The position numbers were made by a program, and so were the translations under genes. The notes below the pieces were generated by a model. That model was not told the DNA's origin, did not search any database, and saw only the letters and a program-made list of their open reading frames with translations. DNA of 64,000 nucleotides, taken from assembly GCA_947493005.1 (NCBI GenBank), contig CANLOY010000005.1, positions 338,184 through 402,183 of the forward strand. The letters run 5' to 3'. Below, piece by piece: positions 18,804-26,974 of the stretch; within the stretch, counting starts at the first letter, position 1, and every line of letters starts with the position of its first letter. Source of the DNA: an uncultured Roseivirga sp. (GTDB lineage: Bacteria; Bacteroidota; Bacteroidia; Cytophagales; Cyclobacteriaceae).

Positions 18804-20382
18804 GTGCTTCAATCAAATGAAAACGATAATCGAATGGATCGAACGATTTCATACATGAATCTATGAATTTATTATTGCTCAGGTAGAAATTGAGGAAATT
18901 GTCTTTCCTTTCCTGAGGAGTTCCACCCGGAAAGAGGGCTTCTTTGAGGGAATAAATTCTATTGACAAGCACTTCCTGATTCCTTCGTTCTGCTTTGAGA
19001 ATCTTGTTTTCGATTTTTTCCAGGTTCTTTTCAGATTTTCTTAACTCAGCAAGTACTAGCTTGTCTAACCCTTTATCAATCTCAATAGCCTGATCGTATG
19101 CTTCCTTGAACAGTGACTTAAGCCTTTGTTTCTGTTCATTTAAATCCAGCTTGTAAGTAGTGTTTTCTATTACCTTTTCCTTCACCAGCTCATTTTCGTC
19201 CTTGAAGATATCCTCAAAAGCCAATCCTGATTTTTTGAACTTTTTGAGCAAGCTGGTAGTCAGAACTCCCGCAAAGTTTCTTGGCATTAAGAGTGGAAAA
19301 CATGTTTCGAAATGATCGAACACATCTTTTAACTGAAGCCAGTATACGAGTTCAGATGGCCCACCCACATAAGCTAAATTTGGGAGTAGGAATTCCTGAT
19401 ACAAAGGCCTTAGAACTACATTGGGACTAAACCTTTCAGGAAACTCTTTAATCTCCTGCTCCATTTCTTCTGAAGTAAATGAAATGTCAGTATCCAGAAC
19501 TTCATAGTTTTCCGTATTCTTTACTATTCTGGAACGGATGTCTGATTTCAGGTAGAAGAAATTGATTTCTCTTGGATGAACTTGTGTTTTATAGCCCGAT
19601 GAACCCAACTCATCAGTAGTCTCAACTACTTTCTGCTCTGAAATATGGTCAAAGATATCAGCCTCTATCACTGGAGTGAAAAGTGACTTTAAATCTTTGT
19701 CGTCAGCATCAATAACTACAAGGCCATATTGGCCAAAAAGTGAGTTCATATAGAACTGGACTGCAGAAGCCAGGTTTTCTTGCTTAAGGTAGGCGTTTGA
19801 AAAAAAGTCTGGTAAACCTGCTATCTCGTCAAAAATGTGATTTATGGACTTAGAGCTAAATCTACCAACGGCTCCTTTTTGATCTGTTTTCCAAGTGAAC
19901 TCCTTACCATTGAATCTGAAGTGATCAATTTCCTCAAAGTCATGATCTTCACTAGCCATCCAGTAAACAGGAACAAAATTGCAATCAGGTCTGAGTTTCT
20001 TTAACTCTTCACAGGCTCTTATTACCGATACAATTTTGTATATGACATAAAGAGGGCCAGTGAAAATGTTCAATTGATGGCCCGTAGTAATTGTGTATGT
20101 GTTTTCTGACTCTAGCGAGTCAATGTTCTGCTTCGTTTGTTCTGAGGCCTCAATGTTAACATATTGTCTTTCTAGAACCTTTGTTAACACTTTGCGATGT
20201 GCTGAAGGAAAATCCCTTTTATCGATTTGAGATAGAAGGTTTTCACTTGTTGGAAGACCGTTGTGAAACTTATCGAGAATAGGAGTGCCTGAAATATAGT
20301 CGAGGAAAAACTTAGAAAAGCTGTTAGTCTTTTCAAATGGTATTTTTGTTAGTAAACAGTCTGCTTTTTCTAAGGTGTCCAT
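18796..20382 (-). CDS. bshC: Bacillithiol biosynthesis cysteine-adding enzyme BshC
   Basis: BshC adds cysteine to glucosaminyl-malate in the last step of making bacillithiol, the low-molecular-weight thiol used by many Firmicutes and Bacteroidota. The 528 residues match the family. The N-terminal Rossmann-like core has TITTGHQLNIFTGPLY and VPVYWMASEDHDFEEI, and the signature GGPSELVYWLQLK follows later. A C-terminal coiled coil (about 385-480) contains a KAERRNQ stretch. bshA and bshB are not in the window. Co-occurrence with the YtxJ-like bacilliredoxin at 8.9 kb supports a working bacillithiol system. Confidence 0.95.
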   Translation of the reverse strand: MDTLEKADCLLTKIPFEKTNSFSKFFLDYISGTPILDKFHNGLPTSENLLSQIDKRDFPSAHRKVLTKVLERQYVNIEASEQTKQNIDSLESENTYTITTGHQLNIFTGPLYVIYKIVSVIRACEELKKLRPDCNFVPVYWMASEDHDFEEIDHFRFNGKEFTWKTDQKGAVGRFSSKSINHIFDEIAGLPDFFSNAYLKQENLASAVQFYMNSLFGQYGLVVIDADDKDLKSLFTPVIEADIFDHISEQKVVETTDELGSSGYKTQVHPREINFFYLKSDIRSRIVKNTENYEVLDTDISFTSEEMEQEIKEFPERFSPNVVLRPLYQEFLLPNLAYVGGPSELVYWLQLKDVFDHFETCFPLLMPRNFAGVLTTSLLKKFKKSGLAFEDIFKDENELVKEKVIENTTYKLDLNEQKQRLKSLFKEAYDQAIEIDKGLDKLVLAELRKSEKNLEKIENKILKAERRNQEVLVNRIYSLKEALFPGGTPQERKDNFLNFYLSNNKFIDSCMKSFDPFDYRFHLIEAHE

Positions 20383-20457
20383 ATGTTGATTTAATCAGCT
20401 TTGGTAGAAAAGAGAGAATAGGTAACTCTTTTTGACCAGAAATTTTGACAACAATAA

Positions 20458-21774
20458 TTACTGACTAACAGGTTCCCCGTATAAATCAAATTCAGTAGCA
20501 TCGGTGATTTTTACTTGTGCAAAGTCTCCTATTCTTAGATAGTTTTCTTTTGCATCAATGTGCACCTCATTATCTACTTCTGGAGAATCGTATTCTGTTC
20601 TCCCAATAAAATTGCCGCTCTCTTTTCTGTCAATTAATACTTTTAAAGTCTTGCCTATTTTTTTCTGGTTGTTTTCCAGAGAAATCTCTTCCTGTATCTG
20701 CATTACGCGGTTGGCCCTTTCTTGTTTCACTTCTTCAGGTATATCGTCCTTCATACTGTAAGAATGGGTGTTTTCTTCATGAGAATAAGTAAATATCCCT
20801 AGTCTTTCGAACCTGGATTTTTCTACAAAACTTACCATTTCATCAAAATCCTTCTCAGTTTCTCCCGGGTGACCCGCAATTAATGTAGTTCTAATGGCAA
20901 TATCGGGGACACGCTGCCTCATTGAGTCTAAAAGAGCTTCTGTTTTTTCTCTGGTTGTTCCTCTTCTCATAAGCTTCAGCATATTGGAAGAACCATGTTG
21001 AAGTGGGATATCCAGATAGTTACAGATGTTATCTCGTTCGGCCATTACATCTAGTACATCCATTGGAAAGCCCGTTGGAAAAGCATAATGCAACCTGATC
21101 CAGTCGATACCTTCAACATCGGATAAGTTTCTAAGTAAATCGGCCAGGTTTCTTTTTTTATATAAATCCAGCCCGTAATAAGTAGAATCCTGTGCTATCA
21201 GTAACAGTTCTTTTGTGCCGTTTTTAGCCAGGTTACTAGCCTCTTTGACTAGTTCTTCAATAGGCCTGGATTTATGCCCACCACGCATCAGAGGAATAGC
21301 ACAGAATGAACAAGGTCGGTCGCAACCCTCAGCTATTTTTAGGTAAGAATAATGGCTGGATGTGGTGGTGATTCTCTCACCAACCAATTCGTGTTTATAA
21401 TCTGCCTTAAACTTCTTTAATAAGGCAGGTAATTCCATTGTGCCAAAGAAGGCATCCACTTGAGGAATTTCCTTTTCAAGGTCATCTTTGTATCTGTGGG
21501 AAAGACAACCTGTAACATAAACTTTGTCTATGAGTCCTTCTTCCTTAGCATCAGCATACCTTAGAATGGTGTCAATAGACTCCTGTTTGGCATTGTCGAT
21601 AAAGCCACATGTGTTGATTACAACAATGTTGGCATCATCATTTACAGATTCATGAGTTGTGTTTATGCCATTACCTTTGAGTTGGGTAAGCATTACCTCA
21701 GAGTCTACTAAGTTTTTGGAGCAGCCTAATGTAACAATATTGACTTTGTCCTTTTTTAATCCCTTCGCCTTCAT
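20458..21774 (-). CDS. rimO: Ribosomal protein S12 methylthiotransferase RimO
   Basis: RimO is a radical-SAM enzyme that adds a methylthio group to a conserved Asp of ribosomal protein S12. The 438 residues show the three expected domains. The N-terminal MTTase domain has VTLGCSKNLVDSE and further Cys residues in NTCGFID and VTGCLSHR. The radical-SAM domain carries the CxxxCxxC cluster motif in EGCDRPCSFCAIP. The C-terminal TRAM domain covers about residues 370-438. The SRPIEE segment after the cluster and VTLGCSKN at the start favour RimO over MiaB. Confidence 0.96.
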   Translation of the reverse strand: MKAKGLKKDKVNIVTLGCSKNLVDSEVMLTQLKGNGINTTHESVNDDANIVVINTCGFIDNAKQESIDTILRYADAKEEGLIDKVYVTGCLSHRYKDDLEKEIPQVDAFFGTMELPALLKKFKADYKHELVGERITTTSSHYSYLKIAEGCDRPCSFCAIPLMRGGHKSRPIEELVKEASNLAKNGTKELLLIAQDSTYYGLDLYKKRNLADLLRNLSDVEGIDWIRLHYAFPTGFPMDVLDVMAERDNICNYLDIPLQHGSSNMLKLMRRGTTREKTEALLDSMRQRVPDIAIRTTLIAGHPGETEKDFDEMVSFVEKSRFERLGIFTYSHEENTHSYSMKDDIPEEVKQERANRVMQIQEEISLENNQKKIGKTLKVLIDRKESGNFIGRTEYDSPEVDNEVHIDAKENYLRIGDFAQVKITDATEFDLYGEPVSQ

Positions 21775-21832
21775 TCCATTAATTGATGGGCAAATTTAAG
21801 AAATAAAAGGAGGGAAAGACTGACCCTGAGTA

Positions 21833-22093
21833 TTAAACTCTTTTTTTACGAAAGGTTATTGGTACTAATTCTTCAGTAGGCATTCCGATAGTGTAGAGTT
21901 CCCAATCAGAATCATATTTAGCTAATATTTGTCTGATGCAATCTACTCTGTCATCACTTGGGTTTTCGCAATCAGACCAGTAGAAGACCTCAACTCTATA
22001 GTTGTAGGACATTTTCTGCCCATTTACTTTCACTTCTACCTCAATGTCTTGTTCTCCACTGATTTGTGGAATCTGAATGGCAATTGCGCTCAT
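21833..22093 (-). CDS. Small conserved-looking protein of unknown function
   Basis: This 86-residue soluble protein has no signal or membrane segment. The N-terminal half is beta-rich (AIQIPQISGEQDIEVEVKV), followed by VEVFYWSDCENPSDDRVDCIRQILAKYDSDWELYTIG. The two Cys residues are in DCENPSDDRVDC. No family is recognised. It lies between rimO and ftsY with gaps on both sides. A sequence on its upstream side (22108-22140, minus strand) partly resembles the ACGGAT element found at 34-46 kb, but with different spacing. Confidence 0.65.
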   Translation of the reverse strand: MSAIAIQIPQISGEQDIEVEVKVNGQKMSYNYRVEVFYWSDCENPSDDRVDCIRQILAKYDSDWELYTIGMPTEELVPITFRKKRV

Positions 22094-22408
22094 AATTTCT
22101 GTTCGTTAGTGTACAAATGTTTTCTATCCGTGTTGGTACATAACAATATGAGTGCCAGTGTTGTAACATATTGATAATCAGTATTTAAGAAAAGGTTAGG
22201 GCTTACGGATGCCCGCATTGGTGCAGTGAAATGTACGTTTGCGTTCAATTTTTTTGAGTACGCTTAATTGCGTTTAAGGCAAGAATAACGAGGTGCAGAT
22301 AAAGGAACTTTGGATAATACGGTCTTGCAACCATACTCTCTTTGTTCATAAAAGAGGATAAACTCAGTAAGATTTATACACTATTTATAGCTGGAAAAAT
22401 ATGCCAGA
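22094..22408. other. 315-bp gap without a recognisable gene
   Basis: Both strands were read for coding frames, tRNA-like folds and hairpins with T-runs; nothing convincing was found. It holds the upstream region of the 86-residue protein gene and the sequence beyond the ftsY stop. A small RNA cannot be excluded. Confidence 0.5.
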
Positions 22409-23362
22409 TTATTTCTTAAAAAGAGAATCTACGAATTCTACCTTGTTGAAAACCTGCAAATCATTGACCTGCTCACCAACGCCAATGTACTTAACGGGGA
22501 TTTTGAACTGATCCGATATACCAATGACAACTCCGCCTTTAGCTGTTCCGTCTAGCTTGGTAATGGCAAGTGCAGATACTTCAGTGGCTTTAGTAAACTC
22601 CTGAGCTTGAATAAAAGCGTTTTGACCGGTAGAGCCATCAAGTACAAGCATGATTTCGTGCGGTGCGTCCGGAATGAACTTCTGCATTACTCGTTTGATT
22701 TTTGAAAGCTCATTCATCAAGTTTACTTTGGTATGTAAACGCCCAGCAGTATCCACAATTACAAGGTCGGCTCCTGTTTCAACGCCTTGCTTTACCGCAT
22801 CAAAAGCAACAGCACTTGGATCGGTGTTCATGCCGTGAGCTACTACTGGTACTCCAACACGTTCTCCCCATAGCTTAAGCTGGTCCACTGCAGCAGCTCT
22901 GAATGTATCGGCAGCACCCAGTACCACTGATTTTCCTTTTGCCTTAAACTGTGCCGCTAACTTGCCTATTGTTGTGGTTTTCCCAACGCCATTAACACCA
23001 ACCACCAGAATTACGTGTGGCTTATTTCCTGAGGGCAACTTGAAATCTGCGAGATCTTCTGTGTTATTTTCAGATAGCAATGTTGCTATCTCATCACGGA
23101 GTATTGAGTCCAATTCAGAAGCACTCATGTATTTATCTTTTGCTACACGCTCTTCAATTCGCTCAATGATTTTGACCGTAGTGTCAATGCCTACATCAGA
23201 TGTGATTAGAATTTCTTCTAATTCATCTAGCACTTCATCATCAACTTTCGATTTGCCGGCAACAGCTCTTCCAATTTTTGAAAAGAAGCTCTGTTTGGTT
23301 TTTTCTAAACCCTTATCAAGCGATTCTTTCTTTTCTTTTGAAAACAGTCCAAATAGAGCCAT
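22409..23362 (-). CDS. ftsY: Signal recognition particle receptor FtsY
   Basis: FtsY is the SRP receptor GTPase that targets ribosomes making membrane proteins to the translocon. The frame is open to 23389, but MALFGLFSKEKKES at 23362 is the more natural start and gives 317 residues. The acidic A domain is almost absent, as is usual in this phylum. The NG domain shows GVNGVGKTTTIGKLA (P-loop), DTFRAAAVDQL, DTAGRLH and TKLDGTAKGG. A terminator upstream separates it from the DUF4295-rpmG unit. Confidence 0.97.
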   Translation of the reverse strand: MALFGLFSKEKKESLDKGLEKTKQSFFSKIGRAVAGKSKVDDEVLDELEEILITSDVGIDTTVKIIERIEERVAKDKYMSASELDSILRDEIATLLSENNTEDLADFKLPSGNKPHVILVVGVNGVGKTTTIGKLAAQFKAKGKSVVLGAADTFRAAAVDQLKLWGERVGVPVVAHGMNTDPSAVAFDAVKQGVETGADLVIVDTAGRLHTKVNLMNELSKIKRVMQKFIPDAPHEIMLVLDGSTGQNAFIQAQEFTKATEVSALAITKLDGTAKGGVVIGISDQFKIPVKYIGVGEQVNDLQVFNKVEFVDSLFKK

Positions 23363-23385
23363 GAGCGTAAATTGAATTTTGAGTA

Positions 23386-23412
23386 ACAAAAAAGTCCCTA
23401 TAAAGGGACTTT
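23386..23412 (-). terminator. Terminator after the rpmG-DUF4295 unit
   Basis: An 8-bp stem (AAAGTCCC with GGGACTTT, 23391-23398 and 23405-23412) is followed on the minus strand by six T's. It lies 24 nt beyond the DUF4295 stop and before ftsY. Confidence 0.85.
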
Positions 23413-23436
23413 AATTTAAAATATAAATGCTAATTC

Positions 23437-23592
23437 TTACTTATCGGCTAATACAGATTTAACCATATCTTCCGTAACCATCTCTTCTTTGAAAGTATAA
23501 GCACCAGTTTTTGGAGACTTTACGGCTTTAATAACTTTGGCGTACTTTACTCCGCCTTCTTTCTTTAGGGTTGCAACTACCTTCTTAGCCAT
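23437..23592 (-). CDS. DUF4295 protein, small ribosome-linked gene
   Basis: The 51-residue basic protein begins MAKKVVATLKKEGGVKYAK and continues VIKAVKSPKTGAYTFKEE, then MVTEDMVKSVLADK. This matches DUF4295, a small family of Bacteroidota regularly found next to the L28/L33 ribosomal protein genes. Its role is not known; its size, charge and place suggest a ribosome-associated protein. It starts 2 nt after the rpmG stop, so the two are co-transcribed, and a terminator follows. Confidence 0.9.
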   Translation of the reverse strand: MAKKVVATLKKEGGVKYAKVIKAVKSPKTGAYTFKEEMVTEDMVKSVLADK

Positions 23593-23594
23593 GA

Positions 23595-23777
23595 TTATTT
23601 AATTTCTTTATGAACTGTATATTTCTTTAGGATTGGATTATACTTCTTAATTTCCAACCTCTCTGGGGTATTCTTACGATTCTTCGTAGAAATGTATCTC
23701 GATGTGCCAGGCATACCGCTTTCCTTGTGCTCTGTGCACTCTAATATTACCTGAACTCTGTTCCCTTTCTTAGCCAT
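23595..23777 (-). CDS. rpmG: 50S ribosomal protein L33
   Basis: This 60-residue basic protein has the family segments [21 protein letters not shown] and [16 protein letters not shown]. It carries a single Cys (in ILECTE) and lacks the four-Cys zinc ribbon, so it is a Cys-minus (zinc-free) L33 type. It is the first gene of the rpmG-DUF4295 unit, with a TAnnTTTG box 27 nt before its ATG. Confidence 0.96.
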   Translation of the reverse strand: MAKKGNRVQVILECTEHKESGMPGTSRYISTKNRKNTPERLEIKKYNPILKKYTVHKEIK

Positions 23778-23804
23778 TTTTCTGTGCTTCTAAAATTCGG
23801 ACTG

Positions 23805-23812
23805 CAAATATA
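23805..23812 (-). promoter_or_regulatory. Putative -7 box of the rpmG promoter
   Basis: On the minus strand this reads TATATTTG, a full match to TAnnTTTG, followed by CAGTCCG. The rpmB promoter has the same TTTGCAGTCCG continuation, so the two ribosomal genes may share start-site features. The triplet at the -33 spacing is TTC rather than TTG. Confidence 0.65.
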
Positions 23813-23857
23813 CGAAGCTTGTTTAGATTTTGAAACTAGAAAAGCAAAATTAATTCA

Positions 23858-24979
23858 CTAATTCTCAAGTATAAAGAAGTCGAGTTCATATCTGGAGGCA
23901 GGATGTCTTAAATTTCCAAATGTACCATTCTCACAGGTGATCTGCGAAGGGTATTGATCTGTAGTTTCATAGTATAAATCTTGTCTCCAGTTTGAGTCTA
24001 TTCCTCTGGAAATATATTCACTCAATACATTAGTATTCATAATTTCAAACATAGATATATGTCTGTATCCCTGATTTGTAAGTATATATACTGCAAAATC
24101 TCCTGAGCCCAGATGGGCGGTTGGTGCTCGCCCTACCAGCTGTCCTGAAGATACGGTAGCTCCAAGTTCAATTCCTGTTTCAGGAGTCAAATGAAACAAT
24201 CTGACAATAATGTTCTCATTGGCTTCAAGCTTGATGTCAATTTCGTAGTCAGTAGGGTCTTGACTAGGCCTTGCTTGACCTATACTAACGATTGTGCCAT
24301 TGGCTGGAGCGAAGTATAATAAACTAGATGGGAGTTCAGATGAAGCGGGTTCAATACCTTCATCGAAGGTTTGAAAATAATGCTTAAGATTGACACAGTT
24401 TTCTCCACTATAGTCTACAAAATTATGACCAGCAGCTGATCTGTACTTTGAGATTTTTTCAATTTTATCTAGCTCAACATGAAGGTTCGAGAGATAGGGT
24501 TGTCCGATTATATTTTGAACATCTTCAGGGCTTAATTCGAATGAACAGCTCCCTTTTTTTGCTCTTATACTGGAATTGAATAGCGATACTCCTTGAGGGT
24601 TTAAAACATTGAAAATTCCAGAAAGTGTTTGATCCGATTCAGATATGCTCAATGTTACTTCAAAACTTGCGTTGCCTTGTTCAGTTGATATTTGACCTGT
24701 TACCCTTAAGGTTTCATTGGTAACTGAGCCTGTGCCTGTCCCGGATCTAAGTCCTCCATCAAAGTCGTTTATTTCCACATTGTAAACCCCGGAAGTATTG
24801 GATTTTTCTATCACCATTTGGCTACCCATAATTGAAAAGTCCAAACAGTAATTTCCAGTTAGTTCAAAGTTGTCTTCTGGAGTTTCTGAGTCGTCCTTCT
24901 TTGAGCAATCAAAAAGAGCAAGACAAAAGAATAAAATTAAGAATAATGAAGGTACGGTGAAGGGGTGTCTTTTTTTCAT
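23858..24979 (-). CDS. Lipoprotein with a degenerate M23-peptidase-like C-terminal domain
   Basis: From the ATG at 24979 (a TTG two codons upstream is less likely) the 373-residue protein has a lipoprotein signal ending in LALFDC. An N-terminal beta domain (about 40-145) is rich in Ser and Thr. The C-terminal half has SAAGHNFVDYSGENC, where the H-x3-D resembles the first zinc motif of M23 (LytM) peptidases, then RLFHLTPETGIELG and VSSGQLVGRAPT, like the M23 strand-loop after the second His. The usual H-x-H is not present, so it is probably not an active peptidase. It is likely a surface or periplasmic lipoprotein. Family assignment is tentative. Confidence 0.65.
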   Translation of the reverse strand: MKKRHPFTVPSLFLILFFCLALFDCSKKDDSETPEDNFELTGNYCLDFSIMGSQMVIEKSNTSGVYNVEINDFDGGLRSGTGTGSVTNETLRVTGQISTEQGNASFEVTLSISESDQTLSGIFNVLNPQGVSLFNSSIRAKKGSCSFELSPEDVQNIIGQPYLSNLHVELDKIEKISKYRSAAGHNFVDYSGENCVNLKHYFQTFDEGIEPASSELPSSLLYFAPANGTIVSIGQARPSQDPTDYEIDIKLEANENIIVRLFHLTPETGIELGATVSSGQLVGRAPTAHLGSGDFAVYILTNQGYRHISMFEIMNTNVLSEYISRGIDSNWRQDLYYETTDQYPSQITCENGTFGNLRHPASRYELDFFILEN

Positions 24980-25082
24980 AGTCAACAGTTGGTTTAGTCA
25001 AACTGAAACTATCTGGAAAAAAGAGATTTCGCGGACGTTAGAACGCTTTTGGTATGAATGGAGTGTTATTTGGGACAAATGA

Positions 25083-25123
25083 AAAGAGCAGTTGCTGAAT
25101 TTTGAATTCAGCAACTGCTCTTT
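25083..25123 (-). terminator. Perfect 19-bp hairpin after the M24 aminopeptidase gene
   Basis: Arms at 25083-25101 and 25105-25123 pair without a mismatch around a 3-nt loop. T-rich sequence follows on both strands. It ends 20 nt beyond the stop of the aminopeptidase gene and is an unusually long, strong terminator. Confidence 0.85.
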
Positions 25124-25143
25124 GTTTAAGCTTGTTGATGTAT

Positions 25144-26613
25144 TTACTTATTTCCCTTCAGGTTTGGAAGTCTGAATTGATTTAGAGGGCTTGGTTGGGC
25201 CATGAGTTTTTCGATTTCTTCAGAAGTTCTGGGAGCATAAGCCGATAACAATTCGTATCCATCCTTGGTAATAAGGATATCATCTTCTATTCTTACTGCA
25301 ATCCCCCACCACTTTTTATCACATTTTGAACCTTCAGGAATGTAAATACCTGGCTCTACAGTGATTACCATATTCTCTTCTAGTTTGTTATAAGGGCCTT
25401 TGTCATGAACATCCAGACCAATGTGGTGAGATAATCCATGTGGATAGTACATGTGTCTTTCGCTTGCATCGGAAATAATGCCTAGCTCTGCGAGTCCCTC
25501 ATTAATGATATTTCTTGCGAGGGCGCTTAACTGTCCGAAGGTTGCTCCTGGTTTAGCCATTTGAATGGCTTCTTCCTGCGCTTTGTAAACTAGGTCGTAG
25601 ATTGCTTTCTCTTCGGTGGAAAACTTGCCGTCTACAGGAATAGTTCTTGTGACATCAGCGGTATAGCCATGGTATTCAGCTCCCAAGTCCATAAGCACCA
25701 TTTCTTTACTTTCAATATGAGGTTTATGATTTTCTATATAATGAAGAATGCAGCCATTGTTTCCTGCACCCACAATTGATGGATAGCCTTCGTATTCAGA
25801 ACCATACTTTTTGAATACAAACTCATGTATACCTTGAATTTCTGTTTCTGAAAGTCCGGGTTTCATGGCTTTCATTACTTCGACCTGACCAACTGTAGAA
25901 ATAAATACAGCTTTTCTTAGTAAGTCCAGTTCTTCTGGGGTTTTGATACCTCTTAGTTCACCCATGATATCATTTAAAGCCCTTACATCCAGGTTGTTTT
26001 TTTGTGGCTCAGTACCAAGAGATTTAGCACCGGCTTCATAACCTACTTTTGCTTTAAATTGAGTGATAAGACTAAAAAGGTCGGTTTTATCTCCAGGGTT
26101 GTCTCTTACATCATTTTTGAAGTCATAGAATAAGACCTTGCTGAATTTACTGAAATCTATGTCGTACTTTTCAAATTCTGCACCATTATAAGCGTTTAGA
26201 ATACCTAACTTATCTTGGACTCCTTTGTCTCCTAATCTACGGCCAGTCCACATTTCCTGAAAAGCATTACGCTGCTGAACAAAGAATATCTCATTGTATG
26301 AATCTCCATTCTGGTTGGTTTGGTTTTCTTTAAAAACCAATAGAACGGCATGAGGTTCTCTATAGCCAGTTAAATAATATAGGTCTGGATCTTGATGGTA
26401 AACAAAGTCAACATCATTTGCTCTGTTTCTGATCGGGTTGGCAAAGAAGATAGCTACACTGTTGTCTGGTAGCTTTGCCCTAAGAGCATCTCTACGGCCT
26501 TTATGAAATTCTGATGAGAGAAAGTCTGTTGGTGCCTCTTGACTTTGGGCAACAAAAAATCCCGATAGCAGGAATGCCATCAGGATTGTAAATGTCTTTA
26601 TGTTTAGCTTCAT
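25144..26613 (-). CDS. Secreted Xaa-Pro aminopeptidase, M24B family
   Basis: This enzyme removes an N-terminal residue before proline. The 489-residue protein has a signal peptide (about 1-24, ending VAQSQ), so it works in the periplasm or outside, unlike the cytoplasmic E. coli PepP. The N-terminal creatinase-like domain covers about residues 30-200. The pita-bread catalytic domain follows with five metal ligands visible: Asp and Asp in LMDLGAEYHGYTADVTR, His in HGLSHHIGLDVHD, Glu in TVEPGIYIPEG and Glu in VRIEDDILIT. It is followed by the strong hairpin at 25083-25123 and preceded by rpmB. Confidence 0.95.
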   Translation of the reverse strand: MKLNIKTFTILMAFLLSGFFVAQSQEAPTDFLSSEFHKGRRDALRAKLPDNSVAIFFANPIRNRANDVDFVYHQDPDLYYLTGYREPHAVLLVFKENQTNQNGDSYNEIFFVQQRNAFQEMWTGRRLGDKGVQDKLGILNAYNGAEFEKYDIDFSKFSKVLFYDFKNDVRDNPGDKTDLFSLITQFKAKVGYEAGAKSLGTEPQKNNLDVRALNDIMGELRGIKTPEELDLLRKAVFISTVGQVEVMKAMKPGLSETEIQGIHEFVFKKYGSEYEGYPSIVGAGNNGCILHYIENHKPHIESKEMVLMDLGAEYHGYTADVTRTIPVDGKFSTEEKAIYDLVYKAQEEAIQMAKPGATFGQLSALARNIINEGLAELGIISDASERHMYYPHGLSHHIGLDVHDKGPYNKLEENMVITVEPGIYIPEGSKCDKKWWGIAVRIEDDILITKDGYELLSAYAPRTSEEIEKLMAQPSPLNQFRLPNLKGNK

Positions 26614-26640
26614 AGTAGTATAATAACGTACAAGACGCTA

Positions 26641-26880
26641 TTATACTAAAATGTTACCGTTTTGTCTTGCTTTTTTTAGAACAGCGGAGATGCCATTTTT
26701 ATTGATGGTTCTCAAAGCTGATGTAGAAACCTTCAAAGTGATCCACTTATCCTCTTCAGGGATGTAGAAACGCTTTTTCTGAAGATTTGGGTAGAATTTT
26801 CTCTTTGTTTTATTGTTAGCGTGAGAAACATTGTTTCCTACCTGAACTTTCTTTCCTGTGATATCACAAACTCTTGCCAT
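26641..26880 (-). CDS. rpmB: 50S ribosomal protein L28
   Basis: This 79-residue basic protein has the L28 pattern: [29 protein letters not shown], with the characteristic [12 protein letters not shown] segment shown here as part of it, then [15 protein letters not shown]. It has a consensus promoter 35 nt upstream. The aminopeptidase gene starts 27 nt after its stop and no terminator is visible between them, so read-through is possible. Confidence 0.97.
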   Translation of the reverse strand: MARVCDITGKKVQVGNNVSHANNKTKRKFYPNLQKKRFYIPEEDKWITLKVSTSALRTINKNGISAVLKKARQNGNILV

Positions 26881-26915
26881 AACGTCTGAATTTACCCGTT
26901 TTTATAAACGGACTG

Positions 26916-26945
26916 CAAATATCTGAATAATTCCTGAACTGACAA
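26916..26945 (-). promoter_or_regulatory. Promoter of rpmB
   Basis: On the minus strand TTG (26945-26943) is separated by 19 nt from GATATTTG (26923-26916), one base off TAnnTTTG. The spacing equals that of the rpsT promoter. Confidence 0.65.
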
Positions 26946-26974
26946 ACTCTGCTTGAGAAATTCAAGGTGAAATT

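Noticed and set aside
22094..22408. A possible structural RNA in the gap before ftsY
   Set aside because: No convincing stem set, no T-run terminator and no similarity to a known RNA seen by eye.
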